NCBI GenBank assembly: GCA_050732575.1 | Contig: JBOHRF010000029.1 | Span: 1-31,295, forward strand | DNA from: JBBDWZ01 sp050732575 | Lineage (GTDB): Bacteria > Gemmatimonadota > Gemmatimonadetes > Longimicrobiales > RSA9 | DNA: 31,295 nt | Direction of reading: 5' to 3' | Shown: positions 7,106-16,144 of the stretch, in pieces | Layout: each line of letters begins with the position of its first letter | Numbering within the stretch: position 1 is the stretch's first letter | The notes under the pieces: generated by a model | Seen by the model: only the letters and a program-made list of their open reading frames with translations | Told to the model about the DNA's origin: nothing | Databases searched by the model: none | Program-made: the position numbers and the translations under genes

Positions 7106-8086
7106 ATGGGTTCTGGAATGTTTCCGCAGGACAGGAAATTTGCCCTGGCAATTCTCGATGATGCGGCGCTGCATACCATCGAGGAAGCAAGACTCATTTA
7201 CCGGTTATTGATCGAACTCGGACTAACCGCAACGAAGACGGTATGGGCCAGTGCGTGCAAGAACGGCGGCGGCCTGCCGGACACACGGTGCACACTGGAG
7301 GACCCCGAATATCGCGATTTCATTCTGGAGTTGCGTGATCAGGGGATTGAAATTGGATGGGCTGGTGCAGCGCGGGAATCAAGTGCGCGCCAACAGACCA
7401 TCGAAGCTCTCGACTACTTCCGCGAGGTAGTGGGCTACGATCCGCGCGTGCAGGTAAATGGTGCCCTGAACCGCGAGAATCTGTATTGGGGCACGCATCG
7501 AATCGATCAGCCACTTCTCAAGGCGGTCGTTCAGCGCGCGGAGCCCGTATCCGTCGGTTACTACAATGGCCACGTGGAGGACTCGCCATTCTGGTGGGGT
7601 GATGTCTGCTCCGATCATATCGACTATGTGCTCAATCTCACCTTCGACGATGTCAACCTGGCCCGGATCAACCCCTCGATGCCGTATCAGGATCCCACGC
7701 GGCCGTGGGTGCGGCAATGGTTCTCGGGATCAGAGGCGCAAACCTGTATCGAGTTCAATCAACTCCTGCGCCCGGACCGGCAGGAGAAGCTGGAGCGCGA
7801 AGCAGGTTACTCCGTAGTGGCCACGTCCTTTGCGCGAGGCTTCGTGCGCGGCAACGTGCTAGATCGGCTGGCCCGCAAGCGGCTTGAATCCATGGCGGCT
7901 CGGGGCGGCTGGTTCGTGACCGTGTCCACGCTGTTGGATCACCTGCGTGCTCGACGTTCTGACGTATGCATTGGCGCTGACGAATGGAATCGCATGCAAT
8001 GGAAATGGGCCCGTGATGTAGTGCGTAAGCGGGTCCGTAGCTCGGGCCCCAAGGACGTGAATTGGCGAGACGCGGCCATCGGCTAG
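7106..8086 (+). CDS. Divergent polysaccharide deacetylase-like protein
   Basis: ATG 7106 is chosen because AAGGAAA lies just upstream; the 31 upstream codons in frame look non-coding. The product has 326 residues and no signal peptide. The pattern FALAILDDAAL near the N-terminus, alternation of predicted strands and helices, GIEIGWAGA, and NLTFDDVN around the middle recall the (beta/alpha) barrel of glycoside hydrolase/deacetylase proteins found in surface-polysaccharide loci. The usual NodB metal motif (HxxxH after the first Asp) is not obvious, so either the metal site is altered or the fold call is wrong. It may act on a cytoplasmic or lipid-linked sugar. It converges on the CapK-like gene, 24 bases apart. 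Confidence 0.6.
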   Translation: MGSGMFPQDRKFALAILDDAALHTIEEARLIYRLLIELGLTATKTVWASACKNGGGLPDTRCTLEDPEYRDFILELRDQGIEIGWAGAARESSARQQTIEALDYFREVVGYDPRVQVNGALNRENLYWGTHRIDQPLLKAVVQRAEPVSVGYYNGHVEDSPFWWGDVCSDHIDYVLNLTFDDVNLARINPSMPYQDPTRPWVRQWFSGSEAQTCIEFNQLLRPDRQEKLEREAGYSVVATSFARGFVRGNVLDRLARKRLESMAARGGWFVTVSTLLDHLRARRSDVCIGADEWNRMQWKWARDVVRKRVRSSGPKDVNWRDAAIG

Positions 8087-8110
8087 AACTCTAGAGTCAG
8101 TCGGTCCCGC

Positions 8111-9517
8111 TCAACTCACGGTGCCATCGTTGGGCTGAGAATCTGACTCCGAGCGACTGCCCATGCGGTTGACCACAGTGCGCAATTTGCCTGCAGTGCT
8201 TCGCTCGATTCTGGGGACCAGCACAAGATCAATTCGCATGGATGAGCCCAGCCGACGTCGGAGCTCATCGCGCAGCGCGGCCTCTTCTCCCGGAGGAATC
8301 GAGTCACCGACCAACTGCACCTCGATGTGATCCAGCCGTTGCTGCACGATCTGCGCTTCATGAATGGACGAGACCGCCTTGAAGATGGGGTCCAGCCGAC
8401 CGACTCGTCTGCCTTCGGGTGTAATGATCACATCGTCCTTGCGTCCCTCGATTTGCTCCAGCCTGGGGAAAGACCGTCCGCATGAACAATCACCCGCCTT
8501 CCATGAGGCGATATCTCCAGTTGCGTAACGAATCAAGGGCATGACCGGATTCAGGAACCCGGTGGCTATGATTTCACCAGACTCGCCCGCACGGACCGGC
8601 TCACCATTCTGCAACAGCTCCAGGAATCCGAACTCCGGATTCACGTGATAAGAGCCCGCTTCACATTGGGTCACGAGCGCAGCCATCTCAGCGGCGCCAT
8701 AATAATCGAACACAGGACACGCAAACGCCTCCTGGATGAGCGTGCGCACCGCCGGGTACAACGTCTCCGAAGAGGTCACGATGGCGCGCGGCCGAATGGA
8801 AGTGATGCGCTGATCGCGCAGGTAGCGAGCAATCGGCTCGATGCTGGACGGATAGCTGTCAATCAGGGCGGGCGCGAAATCAGTCAGTCCACGCACATAG
8901 TCGGGAAGCGTGTCCGGGCTGAGGTGGTAGGATGAGAACAACATGGCGTTCGAGGCTGCATTCTTCCGCCAGTAGGGTGGCCGCTGCTGTGCGGGCGCTA
9001 CTATGGTCCGCCCGGCAAACGTAGCAGTTCGGGCGCCGGGCTCGATGCCGGCCCAGGCGCGCAGACGACTGAAAAAGGCAAAGTTGTGCTGCAGGGTCCG
9101 GCGATCACAGTAGATGGTGAGCGGCTTGCCGGTGGTGCCACCCGTGTGGACCTCGCTCAAGCGCTGTGAATGGTAGTTCCGGGAAACGATCTGGTGAAAC
9201 GGGGCGCGCAGGTCGTCCTTGCGCAGGATGGCCACGGCCCGCAGCTCCTCGAAGTCCCGCAGCTCTTGTGCGGGCAGACCGCGTTCCTGGTAGAGCGGGA
9301 CAGTTTCCCGGGCATGTCGGAGCGTGCCGCTCAACAACGTGAGTTGGAGTGCCTGGATCTGCTCAGGCCCGAGCCACTGCGAGCGCAGCAGGGCCGTCAA
9401 TCGGTGATCATGCAGGCCACCGTAGCGAAGGCGACGCAGACGCAGGCCCTGGCCTGAGACCAGCATGTTCTGCAGCCAGACCGGACAGCGGTAGTAAATG
9501 TCGAAGGCGAGACTCAT
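8111..9517 (-). CDS. CapK/phenylacetate-CoA ligase-like adenylate-forming enzyme
   Basis: A 468-residue protein of the PaaK/CapK branch of the ANL superfamily. The ATP-binding P-loop HTGGTTGKPL lies at 124-133, DYYGAAEMA at 271-279 fits the A5 region, TGD at 334-336 and GRKDD further on mark the hinge to the small C-terminal domain. A CSCG cluster follows TGD, as in many CapK proteins. Members in capsule loci probably activate a small carboxylic acid for attachment to a sugar; the substrate cannot be read from sequence. It follows the GT39-like gene by 63 bases on the same strand, so the two probably share a transcript. Confidence 0.88.
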   Translation of the reverse strand: MSLAFDIYYRCPVWLQNMLVSGQGLRLRRLRYGGLHDHRLTALLRSQWLGPEQIQALQLTLLSGTLRHARETVPLYQERGLPAQELRDFEELRAVAILRKDDLRAPFHQIVSRNYHSQRLSEVHTGGTTGKPLTIYCDRRTLQHNFAFFSRLRAWAGIEPGARTATFAGRTIVAPAQQRPPYWRKNAASNAMLFSSYHLSPDTLPDYVRGLTDFAPALIDSYPSSIEPIARYLRDQRITSIRPRAIVTSSETLYPAVRTLIQEAFACPVFDYYGAAEMAALVTQCEAGSYHVNPEFGFLELLQNGEPVRAGESGEIIATGFLNPVMPLIRYATGDIASWKAGDCSCGRSFPRLEQIEGRKDDVIITPEGRRVGRLDPIFKAVSSIHEAQIVQQRLDHIEVQLVGDSIPPGEEAALRDELRRRLGSSMRIDLVLVPRIERSTAGKLRTVVNRMGSRSESDSQPNDGTVS

Positions 9518-9580
9518 ACGCCTCGTGTTTCAGGAAGCCGGCGGCGCCTGGCGGGTGTCAATTGGAGTGAAGTTGCGGAG

Positions 9581-11125
9581 CTATGGTGCGGGAGCGCCAC
9601 TGGGCGATACCGGTGGTGGTCCGGCAACGTGGTATACCGCACCAAAAGGCCAGCGCTGGACGACCTCATAATGCGCATCCAACCAGGCACGTTGTTTCGG
9701 ACTCCACTCGGCATTGTCAAAAACGATGAAATCAATCTCGAGCTGGCGGACGCTGCCCAGCAACTCCTCTTCGCTGCGGGCAAACTTGTAGTGTGCGTAA
9801 GCCCTTCGTTTCAGATCCGTGGCCACGAATCCGGATGCCATGATCCGGTCCGTGGGCAGGGTCTCACGTTCCACCCATTGCACGATCAGCGGTAACCGAT
9901 TCTCTGAATTGCTCGCATGCCCACCGGCGATGTAGGCCAAAGAGAAGGCCACAAATGTTGCCGTAGCCAGGGCACCATGACCGGCGACGCGTCCACGTCG
10001 TACCCAGTACGGATCGGCGATTCTTAGAATGGCGCAAGCGGCAAAAAACGCAACTGCTGGCGTGATCAAGTAGAAGTAACGCGTGGGCTGGTACATCTGC
10101 AGCAGAAAGAAACTGAAGCCGACCACAAACCAAAGACCGAAGAGAGGCATGCGTCGGGGGCGTTCGAAGCACTGGTGCCCAAAGCCCAGCGCCCCGAGAA
10201 CCCACAAGAACGGCGATTCCCTAAAGAGCTCCATCATGGTCGTGGCAGCGGTACTCGGGTCAAGACCGAAACGGCCAACGCGCAGCAGGGGTCGTGAAAT
10301 GCTTTCAAAGTGGACGCCATCGAGCTCGAATCTAAACGCATTCACGAATCGTTGTGGATCCACCCGATACAGGAGGTAGTACATCAGGCCCGCGCACAGC
10401 GTGGCCATTCCGCCAACCAACAGCACGCGAAGTGCGGTTCTTCCAATATGGGGTGTTTGAGTTCGGCTATCGGTCAAGAGAAACAACGCGAACACAGGCA
10501 GCATGAACACGGAATTCAGTTTGGTGAGCAGGGCGAGCGCCAAGGCCAGGCCAGCAAGCACCAGGTTGACCGTCGTTCGTTTGCTCAGGAAATAGGCGGC
10601 AAGCAGGATCACGGCAAGCTCTACCGACTCGATGAGCGCGGTACGTGACACGAGCACCGTCCACTCGTCCACGGCAAACACGATGGCGGTGGTCATAGCT
10701 AGCGCGTTGTTGTTCGTGAGGCGTTGTACAGTCAAATACAACAAAGCAATGGAAGCCAATCCGGCAACGGCACTCACCAACCGCGCAGAGGTTATCGATG
10801 AGCCGAATACGCTGAAGGCGGGCAACGACAATAGGTGAAAAATCGGCGACAAGAAGAGGTGTGTGCTGCCATCCATGAACCAATCGCCGAAGGCCACAAA
10901 ATTCTTTGTTGCGTTGGTCCACAGGCCTTCATCAGCCTGCACGGCAGGCCAGGAAGCCAGCCGGACAAGCCGAACAAACGCCACGCCAACCGCAAACAAA
11001 ATCGATATTCGCAGTGTGAATCCCAGCGCTGAATTGGGCGCTGATTGATCACTGTGCGGCGCAGACCCCCCGGCGTGCAGGGCATTAGATGAGTCGTGAG
11101 CTTGACTTTCTGCGCTGTGCATCAC
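9581..11125 (-). CDS. GT39/ArnT-like integral membrane glycosyltransferase
   Basis: 514 residues with about 10-12 hydrophobic helices. The first periplasmic loop carries the acidic pair D65-E66 (VQADEGLW), the catalytic position of PMT/ArnT-type glycosyltransferases that use polyprenyl-phosphate sugars. A soluble C-terminal domain (about 430-514) ends in a Pro-rich tail. It probably adds a sugar to a lipid-linked glycan or protein on the periplasmic face. The first about 35 residues are polar and variable, so the start could be downstream of 11125. It is the first gene of a two-gene minus-strand unit and is divergent from the GT2 at 11378. Confidence 0.88.
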   Translation of the reverse strand: MMHSAESQAHDSSNALHAGGSAPHSDQSAPNSALGFTLRISILFAVGVAFVRLVRLASWPAVQADEGLWTNATKNFVAFGDWFMDGSTHLFLSPIFHLLSLPAFSVFGSSITSARLVSAVAGLASIALLYLTVQRLTNNNALAMTTAIVFAVDEWTVLVSRTALIESVELAVILLAAYFLSKRTTVNLVLAGLALALALLTKLNSVFMLPVFALFLLTDSRTQTPHIGRTALRVLLVGGMATLCAGLMYYLLYRVDPQRFVNAFRFELDGVHFESISRPLLRVGRFGLDPSTAATTMMELFRESPFLWVLGALGFGHQCFERPRRMPLFGLWFVVGFSFFLLQMYQPTRYFYLITPAVAFFAACAILRIADPYWVRRGRVAGHGALATATFVAFSLAYIAGGHASNSENRLPLIVQWVERETLPTDRIMASGFVATDLKRRAYAHYKFARSEEELLGSVRQLEIDFIVFDNAEWSPKQRAWLDAHYEVVQRWPFGAVYHVAGPPPVSPSGAPAP

Positions 11126-11377
11126 ATCCCCAGTTCAGCGTTAGACAGCGGACACGCAAGTGTCAATTGAGTTGTAACCGGTGTCGATCCTGCAATCAGC
11201 ATGCATGACGAATGCGGCAGGACACAAGAGTAACGGTGGCCGGCCTTGTGGTCGAGGTGCGGCAGGTGTAGCGGCGCATGGACAGCCACGGGAAACGACC
11301 CGATCAGGCCAGGCGTGCACTATTCTTGCACGGCGCACGCGCCAGCCCAAAAGGAATTTCCCCGTGTGAGGGTGCAC

Positions 11378-12172
11378 ATGAAACTGTCAGTCGTGGTGCC
11401 GGTGTTCAATGAAGTCCACACGATTGAGGCGATCCTGGATCGCATCGCGGCCGTGCCTCTTGCCACGGAGATCATCGCGGTCGATGACTTTTCAACGGAC
11501 GGAACGCGCGAGCGGCTAGCCGTTCTGGAGCGGCGCGACGGCGTGCGCGTGCTCTACCATGACCGCAATCGCGGGAAAGGTGCTGCGCTGCGCACCGGCT
11601 TCGCAGCGGCGACGGGCGACCTGGTTATCATTCAGGATGCGGACCTGGAATACGATCCGGCCGAATACCCAAAACTCATCGACCCCATCGTACGTGGCCT
11701 GGCGGACGTCGTGTACGGTTCGCGTTTTGTGGGCGGTGAATCGCACCGGGTACTCTACTTCTGGCACTCCGTGGGCAATCGGGTGCTGACATTGCTGAGC
11801 AACATGCTCACGGATCTCAATCTCACCGACATGGAGACATGCTATAAGGTGTTTCGACGGGAAGTTCTGCAAAGCCTTCGTCTTTTTGAGAATCGTTTTG
11901 GGTTCGAGCCGGAAATCACCGCCGCGGTGGCGGCGATGGGCTGCCGTGTATACGAGGTGGGGATTTCGTACGCGGGTAGAACGTACAAAGAAGGCAAGAA
12001 AATTGGCTGGAAGGACGGAGTGCGCGCCATCTGGTGCACGCTGAAATACAACACGTGGCGCAAGACACGTGTGCGGCTGGCCTCGGCAGAGGTCACCGTA
12101 GAGCAGAGCACAGTCCATGCGCAACCGCGGGTCACCCTTGAACTGACTGCTGCGGACGCCTCCTCCGCGTGA
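11378..12172 (+). CDS. GT2 glycosyltransferase, dolichyl-phosphate mannose synthase-like
   Basis: The true start is ATG 11378, preceded by GAGG; the longer open frame upstream is a chance extension. The 264-residue product has the GT-A nucleotide-binding fold: VVPVFNE, DDFSTDGT and the metal motif in IIQDADLEYDP, followed by ETCYKVFRRE, typical of polyprenyl-phosphate glucosyl/mannosyl synthases. It has no membrane anchor. It could make the polyprenyl-phosphate sugar used by the divergent GT39-like enzyme next door, a common gene pairing, or transfer a sugar directly to the repeat unit. It converges with the acyltransferase gene, 68 bases apart. Confidence 0.92.
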   Translation: MKLSVVVPVFNEVHTIEAILDRIAAVPLATEIIAVDDFSTDGTRERLAVLERRDGVRVLYHDRNRGKGAALRTGFAAATGDLVIIQDADLEYDPAEYPKLIDPIVRGLADVVYGSRFVGGESHRVLYFWHSVGNRVLTLLSNMLTDLNLTDMETCYKVFRREVLQSLRLFENRFGFEPEITAAVAAMGCRVYEVGISYAGRTYKEGKKIGWKDGVRAIWCTLKYNTWRKTRVRLASAEVTVEQSTVHAQPRVTLELTAADASSA

Positions 12173-12240
12173 GGAAACGCTGGCTCTTCAGGCGAGGAGA
12201 AACGGAAACGAGTAATCCCCGGGGTCCGCCCAGCCATTGT

Positions 12241-13551
12241 TCAGGATTCGGTCTCGGGAACCTGGACCGCTGCCAGTTTCTTGCGCATGGGCTTGCGGCC
12301 GGCCGTGCCGCCGTACGGGAAGAGCGCTTTGAGCTTCAAGAAATGCTTCTCGAAGAAGTGCCAACTGACCAACGCGATGGCCACGGAAACGCCGATACCG
12401 ACTATATACAAAGCGACCTGCGCCGGCAGTTGAGATCCGGCCAGGGCAGGCAGTCCAGTCGGCCGCTGGGCGAGCCAGCTTCGGATCAGATCTCGAATGG
12501 GTACGTGGATGAGATAGAGGCCATAGCTGTACTTGCCGAGTGCGACCAGCGGCCTCGATGAGAGCGTCCGAAGCAACCCCGGCCGAGTGGCGCAGAGCGC
12601 CCACAGGATCAACGCACCGGAGGCCAACTCTGTGCCTACATAGCCCACGATCTGGGTCGGGTAGTTGAGGGGTGGTAGCCAGCTGTTCCCGGGAAAGCTC
12701 AGGAGATTCCAGCTGATCGCGACGGCCAGGAGAATGCCAGAGGCTTTCAGTAGCCGGCTTGCCAGTTGGGCTGCGCCTTCCAGTCCACTGGGGCCGCGCA
12801 CGACGAGCGCGAGCGCTCCGCCCAGAGCAAGTGCGTCCATGCGGGCCGGCAATAGCGCGTAAGAGGCGATGCTTACGCCCGGCGCCGACTGCATGAGCAG
12901 ACGGAACAGGACGGCGATCACCATGGCGCCTGCGGCAACGCGCAGCAGGCGCGTTCGATCCAGAAAGAACACGACGACTGGCCAGAGCAAATAGAACTGC
13001 TCCTCCACCGCCAGCGACCACAAATGTACGGAATGCTCCGGCATGCCCTCCCAACCCACCGTGGCGAAATAGAAGTTGCTCGTGTACGTCCAGAGCCAGG
13101 GCGCGCCATCCAACCGTTCCATCGAGCCAGGTGCCACACGCGGCAGCACTACCAAAATGAGGATGAGGAAGGCGTAATAGAGCGGGAAAATGCGAAGTGC
13201 CCGGCGCAGGTAGAAATTGCGGAAGTAATTCGCGCCGCCCTTGGCATCGTACAGGATGCCGGTGATGAGGAAGCCGGAAAGCACAAAGAACAAATCAACG
13301 CCGGCCCAGCCCAGAGACAGGGTCTGAACGAAAGCATATTCGAAGGCGTTGTTCGGCCGCATCATGGAGAAGTGCAGCAACATGACGAGCAGTACGGCGA
13401 TGCCGCGTACGCCATCCAGGGCCGGCACATGATGCGAGGAACTTACGCGCGTCGTCACGTTTTTCGCGTTGAGTTCAGGAAGTAGTTTGAGGAAGTAGCG
13501 TGCTTTTGGGTGACCAACGCAATCCAGCATCCTGCGTCGAGGCACGCCCAC
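12241..13551 (-). CDS. Acyltransferase 3 family membrane O-acyltransferase
   Basis: Up to 436 residues with about 10 hydrophobic segments. The N-terminal HVPALDGVRGIAVLLVMLLH and FFVLSGFLITG motifs are diagnostic of acyltransferase 3 (OafA/ExoZ type), as is AVEEQFYLLWP in the middle. These proteins carry acetyl or other acyl groups across the inner membrane onto glycans. The conserved domain starts near residue 41, so 13551 may be too far upstream; a GTG near residue 31 is an alternative. It lies 56 bases after the dehydrogenase gene on the same strand, probably co-transcribed. Periplasmic SGNH proteins encoded downstream may be its partners. Confidence 0.92.
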   Translation of the reverse strand: MGVPRRRMLDCVGHPKARYFLKLLPELNAKNVTTRVSSSHHVPALDGVRGIAVLLVMLLHFSMMRPNNAFEYAFVQTLSLGWAGVDLFFVLSGFLITGILYDAKGGANYFRNFYLRRALRIFPLYYAFLILILVVLPRVAPGSMERLDGAPWLWTYTSNFYFATVGWEGMPEHSVHLWSLAVEEQFYLLWPVVVFFLDRTRLLRVAAGAMVIAVLFRLLMQSAPGVSIASYALLPARMDALALGGALALVVRGPSGLEGAAQLASRLLKASGILLAVAISWNLLSFPGNSWLPPLNYPTQIVGYVGTELASGALILWALCATRPGLLRTLSSRPLVALGKYSYGLYLIHVPIRDLIRSWLAQRPTGLPALAGSQLPAQVALYIVGIGVSVAIALVSWHFFEKHFLKLKALFPYGGTAGRKPMRKKLAAVQVPETES

Positions 13552-13607
13552 TCAGCGGAATGTGTCGAGCCATCTGGTTGCCCGGGCGACGATGAGGAGT
13601 AAGCGCT

Positions 13608-14996
13608 TCAGCCAGCAACGGCATAGATGGCCGGTGCGGGAGCAGCAGGCGCGATTTCGGTTCCCGACAGGCCGATGACCCGTGCCCGCCCCTTGATGTT
13701 GCGCATGACACCTCGTGTATCAACGATCAGAGGCGCGTGCTCGGCAACGTCGGCATAGTCTACCGACGAGTGATCCGTCACAATGACGGCCGCATCCAGT
13801 GCGCCAAGCAGGCCCGGTGTTATGGGTACGCTGCGCATGGGCAACCCCGTGATACTAGTGTGACCATCATCTTCGATGACAGGGCAGAGCGGATCGTGGT
13901 AGAGAACCTGGGCTCCCTCTTCCTGGAGCAGGCGAATGATCTCGAGCGCGGGACTCTCGCGGATGTCATCAATATTCTTCTTGTAAGCAATGCCCAATAC
14001 GAGAATCCAGCTTCCGCGCACGGCACGTGCCGAATCATTCAATGCTGCCGTGATCTTGCGCACTACATAGGCAGGCATATCCGAGTTTATTTCGCTGGCC
14101 AGCTCGATCAGGCGCGTCTTGAAGGATAAGGTCCGCATCTTCCAGGAGAGGTAGTGCGGATCCAGAGGAATGCAGTGGCCGCCCAGACCGGGGCCGGGCA
14201 CAAACTTCATGAACCCAAACGGTTTGGTGGCGGCCGCCTCGATGACGCCCCACACATCCAATCCCAACCGATCGCAGGTGGCGGCCATTTCGTTGGCCAG
14301 GGCAATGTTTACCATGCGGAACGTATTCTCGTAGACCTTCACCAGCTCGGCAGCTTCCGCACTTTCCACAGGCACCATGGTCTCGAAGATGGAACCATAG
14401 AACTGCAGGCCTATCTGCAATGAAAGTGGACTCAGGCCGCCGATGACTTTGGGTGTGTTGCGAGTGTGCCAGACCGGGTTACCCGGATCTACCCGCTCCG
14501 GGCTGAAGCACACGAAGAAATCCTCGTCCAGCCGATATTGCGATTGCTGCAAAATGGGAAGAAACACTTCGCGCGTGGTTCCAGGATAGGTGGTGCTCTC
14601 CAAGATGATCAACTGGCCGGGCCGCAGATGGTCGCGGATGGCACCGGCCACGGCAATGACGAAGGAAAGGTCGGGGTCTTTGATCTTGTTCAGAGGCGTG
14701 GGCACGCACACGCTGATGGTATCGCACTGCGCCAGAATCGACATGTCCGTTGTGGCCGTCAAGCGACCAGCACGGACGTGCTCCTGAACGAGAGTGTGCG
14801 AAACATCTCGAATGTGACTTTGGCCGGCATTGACGCCATTCACGACGCTCTCGGAAATGTCCACACCGATCACATCGTAGCCACGGCCGGCGATCTCCAC
14901 GGCCAGCGGCAGGCCCACATAGCCTAGTCCGACTACGGCCGATCGGGTTTTACGCTGGCCGAGCCTTTCGCCCAGTTGAAATGCGCTTGCGTTCAC
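13608..14996 (-). CDS. Nucleotide-sugar dehydrogenase (UDP-GlcNAc/ManNAc type)
   Basis: The family's Rossmann motif (AVVGLGYVGLPLA) fits a start at GTG 14996, giving 462 residues, close to the family norm of about 430. The open frame runs to an ATG at 15245, but those 83 extra residues look non-coding. FSPERVDPGN and GLGGHCIPLDPHYL with catalytic C275 place it nearer the WbpA/TviB/WecC branch than the UDP-glucose branch. It would oxidise C6 of a UDP-N-acetylhexosamine to a uronic acid, using two NAD+, in the cytoplasm. This supplies an acidic sugar for the polysaccharide. First gene of a two-gene minus-strand unit, divergent from the deacetylase. Confidence 0.9.
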   Translation of the reverse strand: MNASAFQLGERLGQRKTRSAVVGLGYVGLPLAVEIAGRGYDVIGVDISESVVNGVNAGQSHIRDVSHTLVQEHVRAGRLTATTDMSILAQCDTISVCVPTPLNKIKDPDLSFVIAVAGAIRDHLRPGQLIILESTTYPGTTREVFLPILQQSQYRLDEDFFVCFSPERVDPGNPVWHTRNTPKVIGGLSPLSLQIGLQFYGSIFETMVPVESAEAAELVKVYENTFRMVNIALANEMAATCDRLGLDVWGVIEAAATKPFGFMKFVPGPGLGGHCIPLDPHYLSWKMRTLSFKTRLIELASEINSDMPAYVVRKITAALNDSARAVRGSWILVLGIAYKKNIDDIRESPALEIIRLLQEEGAQVLYHDPLCPVIEDDGHTSITGLPMRSVPITPGLLGALDAAVIVTDHSSVDYADVAEHAPLIVDTRGVMRNIKGRARVIGLSGTEIAPAAPAPAIYAVAG

Positions 14997-15304
14997 AAGA
15001 TTCGTCGCTTCAAAGCCTGAGGTCGTTGAGAATGGCAGCGAAACCGGGGCAAGCCACGTGCCCCCACGATCGAGGTTGCGGTCGGAAGAAAACCCGCCAT
15101 GACGCAGGATGAAGGCAGCCAGAGTCGGTGGCCACAGGTCGAGTACAGGAACACGTGTTGCGCGAACGCGACAAACCCACCTGGCGGTGCGGTTGCATTT
15201 ACACGCGGCCCGGAAGGCATTCTGTGTGCGGCCTTTGCCAGGCACGCGCGTTGCCCAGAAAGGGCGCGCAAGCCAACGACTCGGACCCCATTCAGAAACT
15301 GAGG
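14997..15304. other. Divergent intergenic stretch
   Basis: 308 bases between the starts of the dehydrogenase (minus) and the deacetylase (plus). Both frames remain open outward into this stretch, but their translations do not match the families, so I treat it as a divergent promoter region. No clear promoter boxes were found. Confidence 0.45.
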
Positions 15305-16144
15305 ATGACGACGCAGCTTTTCACGGTAGATGTGGAAGAGTCATTTCATGCTTCGGCCATCGAGCCGTTCGTGCCGCGCTCACGATGGCCCGAGCTGCCG
15401 TGTCGAGTGGATCGAGGCGTTGATCATGTGCTGGAGTTGCTGGGTCGTTTTGGAGCGACGGGCACGTTTTTCACGCTGGGCGTGGTTGCGGAGCGGTCGC
15501 CCGATGTGGTTCGTCGCATCGCGCAAGCGGGGCATGAAGTAGCCTCTCATGGTTGGTCGCATCAACGTGTGAGTCAGCTGACACCCTCTGCATTCCGAGC
15601 CGAGATCGCGCGCTCACGAGACCTGCTGGCGAGTCTGAGCGGCAGGCCCGTGCTTGGTTTTCGCGCTCCGAATTTTTCGATCAACCAGGCGAGCGAGTGG
15701 GCATTCGACATTTTGCTGGAGGAGGGCTACCAATACGATTCCAGCGTGTTTCCCGCGCGTAAAACCGGTCGCGGATTCACCGGGGGTGTGCAATCGATAA
15801 AACGGCCGGCGGGTGAGATCCTCGAGTTGCCCATGACCCCTGCTTCTTTTGGGTCGGTCAGGATTCCCGCAGGCGGCGGCGCCTGGTTTCGGCTGTTGCC
15901 CTATAGCCTCAGTCGACGAGCGCTGCAGCAAGCTGCCGGGCGAGGAGAGCCAGGCATGTTTTACATCCACCCGTGGGAGTTGGATGAAACGCAACCCAGG
16001 TTGCCCCTGAATGCGCCCACGCGGCTGCGCCACTACGGGGGGCTCGAGCGCGTCCGACCGCGGCTCCGCCGCCTCCTCTCCGAGTTCTCGTTTGTCTCCA
16101 TCGAGCAGTGGCTATCGACCCGCACCGTGACGGCTGCAGCCTGA
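15305..16144 (+). CDS. XrtA/PEP-CTERM-associated polysaccharide deacetylase (DUF3473 type)
   Basis: 279 residues from ATG 15305. FTVDVEESFHAS at the N-terminus is the hallmark of the exosortase-associated deacetylases (most read DVEDYFHVSA). Metal-site residues are present: D9, and H82 and H86 in SHGWSHQ. GFRAPNFSI and the late MFYIHPWELD motif complete the NodB/DUF3473 pattern. It should remove N- or O-acetyl groups from the polysaccharide or its precursor. No signal peptide is visible. GAGG touches the ATG without a spacer, an unusual arrangement that leaves the exact start slightly uncertain. Its stop overlaps the next start as TGATG, coupling it to the FemAB-like gene. Confidence 0.92.
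   Translation: MTTQLFTVDVEESFHASAIEPFVPRSRWPELPCRVDRGVDHVLELLGRFGATGTFFTLGVVAERSPDVVRRIAQAGHEVASHGWSHQRVSQLTPSAFRAEIARSRDLLASLSGRPVLGFRAPNFSINQASEWAFDILLEEGYQYDSSVFPARKTGRGFTGGVQSIKRPAGEILELPMTPASFGSVRIPAGGGAWFRLLPYSLSRRALQQAAGRGEPGMFYIHPWELDETQPRLPLNAPTRLRHYGGLERVRPRLRRLLSEFSFVSIEQWLSTRTVTAAA

Noticed and set aside
11315..11330. Sigma-54-like GTGCAC-N5-TTGCA upstream of the GT2 at 11378
   Set aside because: The -12 element is good, but the invariant -24 GG doublet reads TG, so a functional site is doubtful.
14997..15245. 83-residue N-terminal extension of the nucleotide-sugar dehydrogenase
   Set aside because: The family begins close to its Rossmann motif, and the extension has non-coding-like composition; GTG 14996 fits better.
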